Below, piece by piece: positions 47,365 to 55,793 of a DNA stretch of 64,000 bases. Both the position numbers and the translations under genes were made by a program. The notes below the pieces were generated by a model, which did no database searches, was not told the origin of the DNA, and saw only the letters and a program-made list of their open reading frames with translations. Each line of letters starts with the position of its first letter. Within the stretch, counting starts at the first letter, position 1. This DNA is from a virus: the IMG/VR virus record IMGVR_UViG_3300031885_000006, positions 1 through 64,000 of that record, one strand, 5' to 3'.

Positions 47365-47468
47365 AAATTATCTCCTGTTGCTGAACTACTTCCGTGCTTT
47401 CACAAAATTTAAACAAAAACATACGACCAAGTCAATAGATACTTAAGAAAACTAAAAAGAGGTCATGG

Positions 47469-47972
47469 ATGAGATCAATTTTATTAACATGCATTTTGAC
47501 AACCGCCTTATTCACAGGCTGTAGCAAAAATCTATCTCCGTTAAGCCCAGAGCTAAAACAAGAGCTAAACAACGCAAATGGGCAAATTGAAGAATTAAAA
47601 AACAACCAAGATAGCATTGTTTTGGAACTTGGAAAAATTCGAAATCAAAATCAAATGAACGCCCAAGAAATCAAAGATGCTCAACAAGGCTTGATCAACA
47701 TGAAGGGCAGCCAAAATTCTGGTATCGCCATCTTTTCTGGAGACGGAGGTTTAATTATGTTCTTTGCCTTAATCGTTGCGGCATTTGTATTCATCTATCA
47801 CTACAGAGATCGAGCCGTAAAAGCCGAAAAAACAGCAGACATATTAGCTCAATCTATTGCTGCACATGATGACATTGAGCTAAATAACAAAGTGTTTTCT
47901 GCCGCTATTAACACAGATGTCGTATCCGACGTTTATCGTCTTATTGTCAAAAACCAAAAATCAAAAATTTAA
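47469..47972 (+). CDS. Lipoprotein with coiled coil and C-terminal membrane helix, spanin-like
   Basis: 167 residues. Signal with lipobox LFTGC (C18); a coiled coil about 25-80 (QELNNANGQIEELKNNQDS); a transmembrane helix near 95-112 (GLIMFFALIVAAFVFIYHY); then 55 residues, partly helical. A lipid anchor on one end and a membrane helix on the other is the layout of unimolecular spanins that fuse the membranes at lysis; the long final part is unusual for one. AAGAGG precedes the ATG. Confidence 0.55.
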   Translation: MRSILLTCILTTALFTGCSKNLSPLSPELKQELNNANGQIEELKNNQDSIVLELGKIRNQNQMNAQEIKDAQQGLINMKGSQNSGIAIFSGDGGLIMFFALIVAAFVFIYHYRDRAVKAEKTADILAQSIAAHDDIELNNKVFSAAINTDVVSDVYRLIVKNQKSKI

Positions 47973-48244
47973 ACATCCTTATCATAGCCTTGTTCTAAGT
48001 ACCTCAAGAAAGGATATCCAGAACAATTATCCTCAATGGGATTATTTTGTTTTGTGGGATCTAAACCTTTGCTTTTACATTCTGCAATGAAGTTAGACAC
48101 GCCAACATCGATTGTTTTCTTTTTTATGGAATTATGTTTCAAACAATACCATTTCGTATGATCGACATCATCGCTATCTAAATAACGACATGTACCAGGA
48201 CCATGTAAAAGACAAATATCTTGAAGTTGTTTTTTGCTTAACAT
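47969..48244 (-). CDS. Cys/His-containing small protein (91 aa)
   Basis: Cysteines and histidines at CLLHGPGTCRYLD and WYCLKHNS suggest a metal site. Rest unknown. Overlaps the spanin-like gene tail to tail. Confidence 0.65.
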   Translation of the reverse strand: MLSKKQLQDICLLHGPGTCRYLDSDDVDHTKWYCLKHNSIKKKTIDVGVSNFIAECKSKGLDPTKQNNPIEDNCSGYPFLRYLEQGYDKDV

Positions 48245-48254
48245 TTTTTCCTCG

Positions 48255-48761
48255 TTAGTAGATATCTACTTCTTTTCCAATATCGGAGATTAATATTCCT
48301 TGATCATGTTGGATCTCATGCTGGAATACGGCGGCAAAATAACCTTCGACATAATAGCCTTCTAATGTCTTTAACACAAGCTCATTTTGTTGATCTATTA
48401 GTTCGTAACCAGAAACAACAATTTTTTTATAGCGTTGTACTTCAAAAGTTCTTAGTTGGCCCTTAGAATTAACCAAAGAAAGACAACCTTCTAAATGCGT
48501 TATCTTTTCTTCGTCCACTGGCAAGAAGGTGCAATTTATAAAATATCTGAAGTTGTCTTGTGGATATCTAACCAAAAACAATTTCATTGGAAGACCGGCT
48601 TGCACTGCCGAGATGCCAACCCCTTTTTCTAAAACACATAAAACTTGCAATTGCATACAAGTTTTATAAATCTCAAAAAGAGTTTTTGAAGAATTAGATA
48701 TAACCAGATTTTCCCCTAAAGGAATATCCGCCACAGGCACTATGTTTAAATTATTTTTCAT
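48255..48761 (-). CDS. def: Peptide deformylase
   Basis: 168 residues. The three motifs are GVGISAVQ (47-54, G for L as in some phage enzymes), EGCLS (91-95, metal C93) and QHEIQHDQG (H148, E149, H152). Removes formyl from new proteins. Phage deformylases are known in marine phages; here a methionine aminopeptidase is present as well, completing N-terminal processing. Confidence 0.9.
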   Translation of the reverse strand: MKNNLNIVPVADIPLGENLVISNSSKTLFEIYKTCMQLQVLCVLEKGVGISAVQAGLPMKLFLVRYPQDNFRYFINCTFLPVDEEKITHLEGCLSLVNSKGQLRTFEVQRYKKIVVSGYELIDQQNELVLKTLEGYYVEGYFAAVFQHEIQHDQGILISDIGKEVDIY

Positions 48762-48765
48762 AAAT

Positions 48766-48806
48766 TAAAAAATGTGGACCAAGATTATACTTGGTCCACA
48801 TTTTGT
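48766..48806. terminator. Bidirectional Rho-independent terminator
   Basis: TGTGGACCAAG/CTTGGTCCACA stem with a 6-base loop, flanked by A and T runs. Separates def from the RHH gene. Confidence 0.85.
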
Positions 48807-48809
48807 ATT

Positions 48810-49088
48810 TTACTCTTCTACACAAAGTGCCTTTACAATTGCCTCTATCTTAGAATTAAGGAATTGACGTAATTCACCTTCGTCGCCCTTTAAATGGGCA
48901 GGAACATCAATAATTACGTGAATTTCCTCGCCGTCATTTACGAGTAGACTTAAATGCTTTTCAACTAAATCTCTAATCAAATGAGATACCGAACAACCCG
49001 CCTTTTTTGCAGATGCTTTTAGCAAATCTTGCATATCAGGTTCAATCGACAAACTCATTATTTTTAGTTTTGTTTTATTCTCGCTCAT
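48810..49088 (-). CDS. Ribbon-helix-helix-like protein
   Basis: 92 residues. LKIMSLSIEPDMQDLLKASA followed by GCSVSHLIRDLVEKHL is a strand then two helices, as in RHH transcription factors, which bind DNA as dimers. The C-terminal 40 residues are acidic. Probably regulates nearby or its own genes. Confidence 0.65.
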   Translation of the reverse strand: MSENKTKLKIMSLSIEPDMQDLLKASAKKAGCSVSHLIRDLVEKHLSLLVNDGEEIHVIIDVPAHLKGDEGELRQFLNSKIEAIVKALCVEE

Positions 49089-49103
49089 TTTATAACATTT
49101 CTA

Positions 49104-49358
49104 TTAACCGAAATGCTCCCTTAGACGTGTTTTTAGTTGTTCTTTTTTACGTAGTAAATCTGCCGCTCGATCTTTTCTACGCCTTTTCTGTGTCTTGCTC
49201 TCAAAAGTCTGTCTTTCTTTATATTGAGTTAAAATACCAGAATCGTTGACATGCTTCTTAAATGTCGCAAATAGGAATTTAAAAGAACGATCTCTTTCTT
49301 CCCAAGACGCATTTGGCGGTAAGGACTTAGCCGTTACCCTTATTCTAGTTACAGACAT
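49104..49358 (-). CDS. rpsU: Ribosomal protein bS21-like
   Basis: 84 residues. RSFKFLFATFKKHVNDSGIL, then TQYKERQTFESKTQKRRRKD and a basic helical end (AADLLRKKEQLKTRLREH) correspond to bS21's helix, R-x-R-x-x-F/Y-E box and lysine-rich tail. bS21 lies near the anti-SD on the 30S subunit, so a phage copy could favour phage mRNAs. Viral bS21 has been reported in other large phages. Confidence 0.82.
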   Translation of the reverse strand: MSVTRIRVTAKSLPPNASWEERDRSFKFLFATFKKHVNDSGILTQYKERQTFESKTQKRRRKDRAADLLRKKEQLKTRLREHFG

Positions 49359-49380
49359 TATAAACCATCCTTATTATTTA

Positions 49381-50547
49381 TTAATATTTAGGCACTTTTA
49401 TGAAGTGGGTTCCAAGTTTTTTGCGTTTAATCTCTCTAACTCTGCTATATGGCACTATTTCATACGATTCAGAGGGCGATGGCCAGTTGTCTCGACTGCT
49501 ATCGCCTAATAAAGACATTAGTCTAATCATTATACTATCAAATATTGCTAAATTCCAGCTTGATTTATGACTTTCTTCCAATATTGAAGGAAATAAATAC
49601 AAATATTCTCTCGGCAAGCCATTTCCACACAAATCATCTATCTCATATTCCTTTAAATTATTATAAATCATCCGCTCCTGACAAGAAATATAAGGACAAC
49701 GAGCGGCTATAGCAAGTCTAGATATACCGGAAAATACATCCAATACGCAACCTACCGTCCGCATTGCCGACATTAAGCTAGAAACGCTCAAATTCGACAA
49801 ATAAACGCATTTTTCTAAAAAATCAGGTGAAACATCAAATGTGTTGTAATTTTGGTAAATAACGGGCAAATAACCATCTTTAAGCACCCTTTCTATCAAA
49901 TTAATCCAAAATACTTTAGATGCCTCTTCGGATCTCAATTTTCCGTTTTTCCAGCTTTGCACATACATCGAAGGATAAATAAATATTTTGTTGCCAGGAG
50001 CCAACATCCTTCTATTAAAATCATTGCCCAATACATTTGATGATGGAATTGATGGCAAAAACCTCTTTATATTTTTAAACCTTTCTTGATACTCTTTGGT
50101 AAACCCATTATTGTAAAATGGCTCCAAAGCAGACCAATCCAACACTTCTTCAAAAAAAGAATTTAATATTCTCTGACAACCTAACACCACGTCATGACGA
50201 TTAGAAAAACAACTGGCATGATTGTAAATTGATCGCAAATGACTTGCATCTTTAAGCATTTCTGGATTCAAATCCCAATATTCGTCAACATATGGGAACA
50301 AACCTTCGTTTCCAGGCCATGACGCCAAAATAAAATATTTTGAACCCCTGGCCTCTTCTCTAAACTTTCTCAAAAGCAAAGAAGATAAAGTAAACGTAGA
50401 TCGAATATCACCAAAAAACAACAATATAGTCACATTGGAAATTGTTGTCGGCACCGACTTTTCCGAATATCTAGCTCTGATGAAACCAGCTTTATCCGCA
50501 GCACGCTTCAAATTTTGCGTAACAGGTATAGCATCCAAATCAACCAC
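49381..50547 (-). CDS. GT-B-like glycosyltransferase (388 aa)
   Basis: 388 residues. VTILLFFGDIRSTFTLSSLL, KIFIYPSMYVQSWK, GYLPVIYQNYNTF and MRTVGCVLDVFSGISRLAIA follow the two-Rossmann layout of GT9-like (heptosyltransferase-type) enzymes, although the match is distant. Overlaps its likely paralogue at 50540-51712. May decorate phage or host surface. Confidence 0.6.
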   Translation of the reverse strand: MVDLDAIPVTQNLKRAADKAGFIRARYSEKSVPTTISNVTILLFFGDIRSTFTLSSLLLRKFREEARGSKYFILASWPGNEGLFPYVDEYWDLNPEMLKDASHLRSIYNHASCFSNRHDVVLGCQRILNSFFEEVLDWSALEPFYNNGFTKEYQERFKNIKRFLPSIPSSNVLGNDFNRRMLAPGNKIFIYPSMYVQSWKNGKLRSEEASKVFWINLIERVLKDGYLPVIYQNYNTFDVSPDFLEKCVYLSNLSVSSLMSAMRTVGCVLDVFSGISRLAIAARCPYISCQERMIYNNLKEYEIDDLCGNGLPREYLYLFPSILEESHKSSWNLAIFDSIMIRLMSLLGDSSRDNWPSPSESYEIVPYSRVREIKRKKLGTHFIKVPKY

Positions 50548-51712
50548 CTATCCGAGCAGAATTATCCCGCTGCATATCCTGAGCGGCAATCTGACTCTCT
50601 AACAATCCAAAAACAACCTCGAAATTACCAGCCTCAACCTCAACCACACATTTATCCAATAAATTCAACCCAGCCAAATTGTCATTATAGACATTTAAAA
50701 AATGAGATATAACCAACTTCTTCGGACTGAAATCGCAAAGATTTAATCGATACCCCTCTTGACCATTACCCCAGATCTGATCCGGCGTCTCAAAAATGAT
50801 ATATGGCGTGCCCATCATCGCCGCCAACCTAGTGCTTGCAGTCCAAAATTGAACCGTAAACTCCAATTGTTTAACAATCGCCAAAGTTAACTCTAAATCC
50901 TTAGATTCAGGCAACCTAGAAAAATCAACTATATGATCCAAAGGACAAGCTAATGTAGATTGTTTTTCTCCCAACCAAATCGGGGTGTAGCCTTTAGACT
51001 CCAACAATTCAATTAACTTAACATAAAATTCGGGTTGTAGATTTCTACCATAACATGTTCTGCCCCTGGCAAAGACACCAACGGGCTTAACTCCCAAATA
51101 AGTTTTAGCCAAAGCCATCTTCTCTGCACTAGGATTTGGAATCTTGGTTACATTGGCCTTATGATGTTGAACGTCCCCGAATAAAGATTGATTTACATTT
51201 GTACTTTTACACTTAACGCACTCGGCGACCTTTACTATACTGCCCCAGAATGCACCGCAATTGTTGCACTTAACGCCTACAGCTACTTTTCCCAAATCAT
51301 TAGAATTTATAACATGACCAGCAAAATTACTCATTCTTTTTTCAACAAGCTTGATGTTTTTTGATTCATTGTGAAACGCACGAGCATATTCCCTAAGCCA
51401 CATATGCTCCTCTTTAATTTCCCAAAATTCGTCCACCAAATGACGATATAAATATTCTCTGCCGTACCAACCCGCCACGATGATATATTTACCAGGATTC
51501 TCTCGAATGATCTGCGGGATGCAATACATCATCCCAACCGTCTCGCAACCAAACTCAGAGAAGCAACATATGATCAAAATTTGATCTATGTTAGTTGGTT
51601 TGGGCCTATTATTGAACTTAACAATATTAAAATCTAAATTTTTAATAGTTCTTTCTACGGCGATTTCTTTTTTATCACCTGGATTAAAAGACTTTACGCT
51701 CAATAATTTCAT
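50540..51712 (-). CDS. GT-B-like glycosyltransferase with zinc-ribbon insert (390 aa)
   Basis: LIICCFSEFGCETVGMMYCI, GVFARGRTCYGRN, YTPIWLGEKQSTL and FTVQFWTASTRLAAMMGTPY match GT9-type topology. An insertion near 146-170 carries CNNCGAF...CVKCKS, a zinc ribbon. The same genome encodes a stand-alone ribbon protein immediately upstream. Substrate unknown. Confidence 0.65.
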   Translation of the reverse strand: MKLLSVKSFNPGDKKEIAVERTIKNLDFNIVKFNNRPKPTNIDQILIICCFSEFGCETVGMMYCIPQIIRENPGKYIIVAGWYGREYLYRHLVDEFWEIKEEHMWLREYARAFHNESKNIKLVEKRMSNFAGHVINSNDLGKVAVGVKCNNCGAFWGSIVKVAECVKCKSTNVNQSLFGDVQHHKANVTKIPNPSAEKMALAKTYLGVKPVGVFARGRTCYGRNLQPEFYVKLIELLESKGYTPIWLGEKQSTLACPLDHIVDFSRLPESKDLELTLAIVKQLEFTVQFWTASTRLAAMMGTPYIIFETPDQIWGNGQEGYRLNLCDFSPKKLVISHFLNVYNDNLAGLNLLDKCVVEVEAGNFEVVFGLLESQIAAQDMQRDNSARIGG

Positions 51713-51891
51713 GTATTACCTTTAATTCTAGTCTGTTTGACTATTTTATGACAAGTGGGACACTTAAATTTTCTTGGACCTCCGCAATTACCACACTTCA
51801 CAATTTCATGAAGATCCTTTAAATCTTCAGAAATCCCCGTGCTATAGCGTGTCCAACCACACTTGCATTGCAATAAGAAACGATATTCCAT
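51709..51891 (-). CDS. Small zinc-ribbon protein (60 aa)
   Basis: CKCGWTRYSTG, then CGNCGG and CPTCHK supply two zinc-ribbon cysteine sets. ATGA overlap with the glycosyltransferase gene, so it may interact with that enzyme's ribbon insert. Confidence 0.7.
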   Translation of the reverse strand: MEYRFLLQCKCGWTRYSTGISEDLKDLHEIVKCGNCGGPRKFKCPTCHKIVKQTRIKGNT

Positions 51892-51943
51892 ATCGTTAAG
51901 AGAGAAAGAACTATTAAATAATTCTTAGTGTTTTCGAAAACTA

Positions 51944-52444
51944 TTACCATTCCTTTGGCATTGGATAATTAGCAAAGCAATCCTCGTCGTGATTTGAATC
52001 ATCAAAATAATATCTGAAGTTTTCAGCCGAATCTAAATCCTGATTCCATGTTCGGCCATCCCAAACTTCAATCCCCTGTGAATCGATATTCTTTTGCGTA
52101 TAAAAGCTCCCTGGTGTTTCTCCCAAATCATCTGGCTTCCAAGAGTTACGGTTCAATTTAAACCGTAAAATAATAGGAATATAGCCTTCTTCTAAAGGCT
52201 GATCGGAATGAGTGTAGGCTTGCTCTGCCATTGCATCCAACCAATATTGAACACATTTTGGGTTCGAGCAAAAGAAAACACCCTTGGCAGAATGATATTG
52301 CAAATGAGGCTTGAGCCAAGCAGAAGTACCAGCCCGTGGCATCAATTTAGATGCCGCAATACCTTCCATATTTCTTAGATAGGTAACTTGATAGGCATGA
52401 GGATTCCGCCCCGTGGTATTCATCCATTCGTGAAAGCTTAGCAT
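51944..52444 (-). CDS. ART-like protein with capsid-targeting-like N-terminus (166 aa)
   Basis: Opens MLSFHEWMNTTGRNPHA. The body YQVTYLRNMEGIAASKLMPR, then YHSAKGVFFCSN and GYIPIILRFKL follow the order of ADP-ribosyltransferase-fold proteins (ligand-binding Y/H-T, Y-hydrophobic strand, acidic end). In T4 the packaged protein Alt is such an enzyme, so a head-packaged ART is a plausible reading. The catalytic residues are not certain. A TAAATAG element precedes it. Confidence 0.5.
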   Translation of the reverse strand: MLSFHEWMNTTGRNPHAYQVTYLRNMEGIAASKLMPRAGTSAWLKPHLQYHSAKGVFFCSNPKCVQYWLDAMAEQAYTHSDQPLEEGYIPIILRFKLNRNSWKPDDLGETPGSFYTQKNIDSQGIEVWDGRTWNQDLDSAENFRYYFDDSNHDEDCFANYPMPKEW

Positions 52445-52447
52445 TCA

Positions 52448-52456
52448 CTATTTAGA
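52448..52456 (-). promoter_or_regulatory. Late-promoter-like element
   Basis: Minus-strand TCTAAATAGTGA ends at the ATG of the ART-like gene, as at 1411 and 4361. Confidence 0.4.
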
Positions 52457-52463
52457 TGAACGA

Positions 52464-52916
52464 TCATTCTTTTCTCCCAGAAAACGCATTATGGCTGTAA
52501 AATCGAGTTGTGCTACCAATTTCGGCTCGACCCGAAACTGCGCCATGTTTGTCATAAATAGAAGCAATGCTTCCAGAAGTAGCAGTGCGGCCCACAAGAG
52601 CCCCTGCTTTGTAGATTTGATAATTACCACCGCTTCCGTAAGCCCAACCAGTAACGGAACCGCTGCGGTCATAAAAGGTCGTTTTGTTGCCAGCTACTTC
52701 ATACCGTCCAGCAAAGGAATTAGATTCAAATATCTCAATTTTGTTGCCGCTTCTTTTGCTGCGACCTTCAAGACGACCATTCGCATTGTAATAATTGGCT
52801 GTTGATGAACCAAGTAAAATTCTTGCAGGCTCAATGGCAAAACAATTTGCCACCAATACCGCCATCGCAATTACAATGGTGACATAAATGAACACCTTCA
52901 AAAGAAACTTCAACAT
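52464..52916 (-). CDS. Membrane-anchored repeat protein (150 aa)
   Basis: A hydrophobic N-terminus (YVTIVIAMAVLVANCFA) followed by about six repeats of 16-20 residues of Y(D/Y)-x-x-G-x-x-x-G-(R/Y)-A type (YYNANGRLEGRS, FYDRSGSVTGWA). Such repeats form beta-layers in surface or exported proteins. Function unknown. Confidence 0.7.
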   Translation of the reverse strand: MLKFLLKVFIYVTIVIAMAVLVANCFAIEPARILLGSSTANYYNANGRLEGRSKRSGNKIEIFESNSFAGRYEVAGNKTTFYDRSGSVTGWAYGSGGNYQIYKAGALVGRTATSGSIASIYDKHGAVSGRAEIGSTTRFYSHNAFSGRKE

Positions 52917-52923
52917 AATGACC

Positions 52924-54048
52924 CTATTTCATTAAAATACGATTGATTCTTTTAGTTTCTTTTTCGTTATACAGATCCCAAATTTTGATTTTGGTCTCAT
53001 CATCATCTTCTTCTTCGATACTACCACCAGCTAAAGGATACTTATACGCTCCTTTACCTAGTTTACCACCACCGCAGCCAAATTTACCAGCAAATTCTTT
53101 GCAAAGATCTGGCACCATGATACTGGCATTGCGACTTCGCACGCTGCCCTCTAGCCGGTCGCCTTCCACCATCGCAAAAGCCACGGCTGTATTGACATCT
53201 TCCCAAGCCAACATGGAGTCGGCCATATCGGCAATCATATCCCGATGTTTAGCCGGAATGATACCCAAACCAACAATTCCCAAACCATCATTTACTAAAG
53301 CATTTTTAACCGCTTCGGCCTCATGATCTATCCAGAACTTTGGTTTCTCCCAATGAATAATTTTTTTGATGACATTCAAACTTCGAAACTCAAACAACTC
53401 TGACCATGCGTCAAACTCATATTGAGTAGCATCATCGGACATGAGTGATTCGGTGTCGGTAGAAATGCCCACCATCATACCAGTGGCTATTTTACTATCG
53501 TTATCATTATCGTCTTCAAAGTGAAAGCTTTCTGGTGGTCTGGCAGCATCTTTGACCGCACGCATATTCTGCATGCTTTTTATTAGATGATAGATTGTGC
53601 CACAACAACTGCCAGCTTTAATGTTGATAAACAAACCATTAAATCCACCATTAGGGATTTCTCGATGGTGATCAACAACCAAATCAAATTTGATCAGATG
53701 TGTGCCAACCCCTGCATTCGCAGGAACTGTGTCCACCAAAATGTGAAAGCCATATTCCTCTGGCTTGTATAAATCTATCGTTTTGAGATTGGGATCTAGC
53801 AAATTCACCATTGCTCTATTTTGAGGATGGGAAATTGTGCCGTCGTAGAAAGATTCTGACTCTATACCATATTTCTGCAAGAGCCATTGAATCCCCATAA
53901 TACTACCGATGGCATCGGGATCTGGGGTGGCATGCGTGAACAAAGCTGCTTTGGTATCTTTTTTGGCCTCAAGCAACTTCAAAAAGTTCTTGAAATAGGC
54001 TGCATTCCCAGTATTACGAGGTTCTGAAACCTCTTTTTCGTCTTCCAT
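52924..54048 (-). CDS. DHH-family phosphoesterase
   Basis: 374 residues from MEDEKEVSEP; GAGGAAAAA precedes that ATG. DHH motifs: THATPDPDAIGS near 40, DTVPAN, and VVDHHREIP. A C-terminal DHHA1-like part has GSVRSRNASIMVPDL and GCGGGKLGKGA. Hydrolyses short RNA or (oligo)nucleotide phosphates, perhaps nano-RNA or cyclic dinucleotides used in host signalling. Confidence 0.88.
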   Translation of the reverse strand: MEDEKEVSEPRNTGNAAYFKNFLKLLEAKKDTKAALFTHATPDPDAIGSIMGIQWLLQKYGIESESFYDGTISHPQNRAMVNLLDPNLKTIDLYKPEEYGFHILVDTVPANAGVGTHLIKFDLVVDHHREIPNGGFNGLFINIKAGSCCGTIYHLIKSMQNMRAVKDAARPPESFHFEDDNDNDSKIATGMMVGISTDTESLMSDDATQYEFDAWSELFEFRSLNVIKKIIHWEKPKFWIDHEAEAVKNALVNDGLGIVGLGIIPAKHRDMIADMADSMLAWEDVNTAVAFAMVEGDRLEGSVRSRNASIMVPDLCKEFAGKFGCGGGKLGKGAYKYPLAGGSIEEEDDDETKIKIWDLYNEKETKRINRILMK

Positions 54049-54087
54049 TTTTTCCTCTATGAACAAAATCGTTTCCGTCCACAAAGC

Positions 54088-54115
54088 ATTATACTACGGA
54101 AAACGACTTTGTAAA
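54088..54115 (-). promoter_or_regulatory. Sigma70-like promoter TTTACA-N16-TATAAT
   Basis: -35 TTTACA (54110-54115), -10 TATAAT (54088-54093), spacer 16. Drives the DHH gene with a leader of about 30 bases. Confidence 0.8.
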
Positions 54116-54122
54116 TCTGTTG

Positions 54123-54557
54123 TTAATCGTAGATCAAATGTTTTTCTCTTAGCCATTTAGCCAAGCTGATTTCTACTTTTTCTCCGTCTGCGTTATCTGT
54201 CGTCAAATACATAGAAACCACCCAAACATTATTCTTGTGCTGCTGAAGAATAATTCTGGGGCTTGTACACTGATTTATGAAAGCCAACACCTTAGCTTTA
54301 GCGTCTGGGGTGGATCTCACATCTAAAATTGCGTGAATCCTTTTATCATCCGCTAAAATTAAATCAAATTCATCTCCCCCAATTACATTGATCTTTTTCA
54401 CGGTAATTGGGTTTTGTGCTTGAATATATGAATTTGCAACGGGATCTGTTGGATGGTGAATTTCGATTTTATGTCTAACAACGGCTACGCCTACGACAAT
54501 CAAGGCGACCAATGTTAGAATCAATAGAATCGAATTTTTATATTTCATTTTTTTCAC
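54123..54557 (-). CDS. Membrane-anchored protein, possible SNase fold (144 aa)
   Basis: N-terminal anchor (ILLILTLVALIVVGVAVV). The outer part GGDEFDLILADDKRIHAILD and a final SLAKWLREKHLIYD resemble the first strands and last helix of thermonuclease-like proteins, but the catalytic R/E set is not evident. Probably periplasmic; a nuclease role is doubtful. Confidence 0.5.
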   Translation of the reverse strand: MKKMKYKNSILLILTLVALIVVGVAVVRHKIEIHHPTDPVANSYIQAQNPITVKKINVIGGDEFDLILADDKRIHAILDVRSTPDAKAKVLAFINQCTSPRIILQQHKNNVWVVSMYLTTDNADGEKVEISLAKWLREKHLIYD

Positions 54558-55083
54558 CAGCGGCTTCGGCCATTACAGATTGCAAGTCATGCAACTCAGG
54601 ACACCACAAGCCATACCTACTGACATTTTTACTGAAAACGCTTAAATCCAAAGGAGCAACCCGCCACTTTGGATTCCCATCGTCATCTAATTTAAACTCA
54701 CTAGTATATTTAATCCGACCCCACTCATCTTTAACAACTATTTTCTTTTTTCCTTCAACTATTGTCTCGGGAACATAATCCGGCTCACAACGAGTTAAAT
54801 GCAGGTCGATAAGAGCTTCCTGTTGATGACTATTTAACACCGAATGCCAAACATCCGAACAGATGGTGATGCAAAAATCCTGTTTTTGCGGCTCTTGAAA
54901 GAGTTTATTAAAAACCGAAAACTTGCTAATTGAGCCCCAATTAAAACGATCTTTAATAAAAGGCTTAGATTCATTGAAAACTACAGCAAAGTGTGCAGTT
55001 TGAAGACGAGGCTCATGATACTTAACTTTGACACTATTAAGTAGATCTACAACATTAGAGGGAGCTTTCCAAGCTAAAGACAT
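54538..55083 (-). CDS. Putative phage metallopeptidase-like protein (181 aa)
   Basis: Start at MSLAWKAPSN. HFAVVFNESKPFIKDRFNWG and FCITICSDVWHSVLNSHQQE, then ALIDLHLTRCEPD, follow the layout of phage-metallopeptidase-like proteins, where a DHELCH-type zinc box ends the second helix. Here the box is LIDLHLTRC, so one or more ligands may be lost. Role unknown. Confidence 0.55.
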   Translation of the reverse strand: MSLAWKAPSNVVDLLNSVKVKYHEPRLQTAHFAVVFNESKPFIKDRFNWGSISKFSVFNKLFQEPQKQDFCITICSDVWHSVLNSHQQEALIDLHLTRCEPDYVPETIVEGKKKIVVKDEWGRIKYTSEFKLDDDGNPKWRVAPLDLSVFSKNVSRYGLWCPELHDLQSVMAEAAGEKNEI

Positions 55084-55142
55084 AACATATCTCCAAATTG
55101 GAATTTTACAAATTAAAACCAATTAATGCAAGCCCACAAATG

Positions 55143-55172
55143 AAAAAAGCCGCATTTAGCGGCTTAATTTTT
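55143..55172. terminator. Rho-independent terminator
   Basis: AAGCCGC/GCGGCTT with loop ATTTA, flanked by A and T runs. Confidence 0.75.
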
Positions 55173-55771
55173 TAGTCACCTTGGTGACTTGGTATTCCTT
55201 GGGATAACCCATCACTAATTTCATCAATTTGCTTTTGCAAAGATACAATTTGAGATTCTAGTTTAGCACTTGTATCCGCCAAACCCTCTAAGCCATTAAG
55301 TTTATCCAATAATCCGTGCAATTTAACCTTAAGACTCTCAAGATTTTGCAAATCAGAAATATCGTAAGTTGAGCCTAAAGACACAGGATTTTTAACATCT
55401 TGGTCGATTCCAATAGAACTAGGCTTGATTGGATTAGCAGAACTTGCCATTGCCCGAGCCATTGTTTTTGGGTCAACCTTGACATCCTCCTGCATCAAAT
55501 CACCTTCTAGATGATCATCGTCATACTGATTCCCCAAATCATTTTCATCTGGGGCGTATTCTTTAGATAAACCGTAAAGATTGTTCCAGTACTCGGTATC
55601 CGAAACATTTGCTTTGTCAGAGGATTTATCAGAAGACATGCCAAAGAAATCCGTAAAGCCAGTAGCTGCTGAAGGAGCCGCTGGTTTTTGATCCTTAAAG
55701 GCATCGGTTTTCAAAGCAGCATCCCACTGATCCTGCCATTTTTCAAAGTCATTGTAATCTTGATCATTCAT
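55172..55771 (-). CDS. Acidic, Gln/Asp-rich protein (199 aa)
   Basis: Low-complexity, acidic first 110 residues, then a coiled coil near 130-185 (LQNLESLKVKLHGLLDKLNG). Resembles a scaffold or accessory structural protein. Function unknown. Confidence 0.65.
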   Translation of the reverse strand: MNDQDYNDFEKWQDQWDAALKTDAFKDQKPAAPSAATGFTDFFGMSSDKSSDKANVSDTEYWNNLYGLSKEYAPDENDLGNQYDDDHLEGDLMQEDVKVDPKTMARAMASSANPIKPSSIGIDQDVKNPVSLGSTYDISDLQNLESLKVKLHGLLDKLNGLEGLADTSAKLESQIVSLQKQIDEISDGLSQGIPSHQGD

Positions 55772-55793
55772 AATAAAATATATAGTTTCTTTT

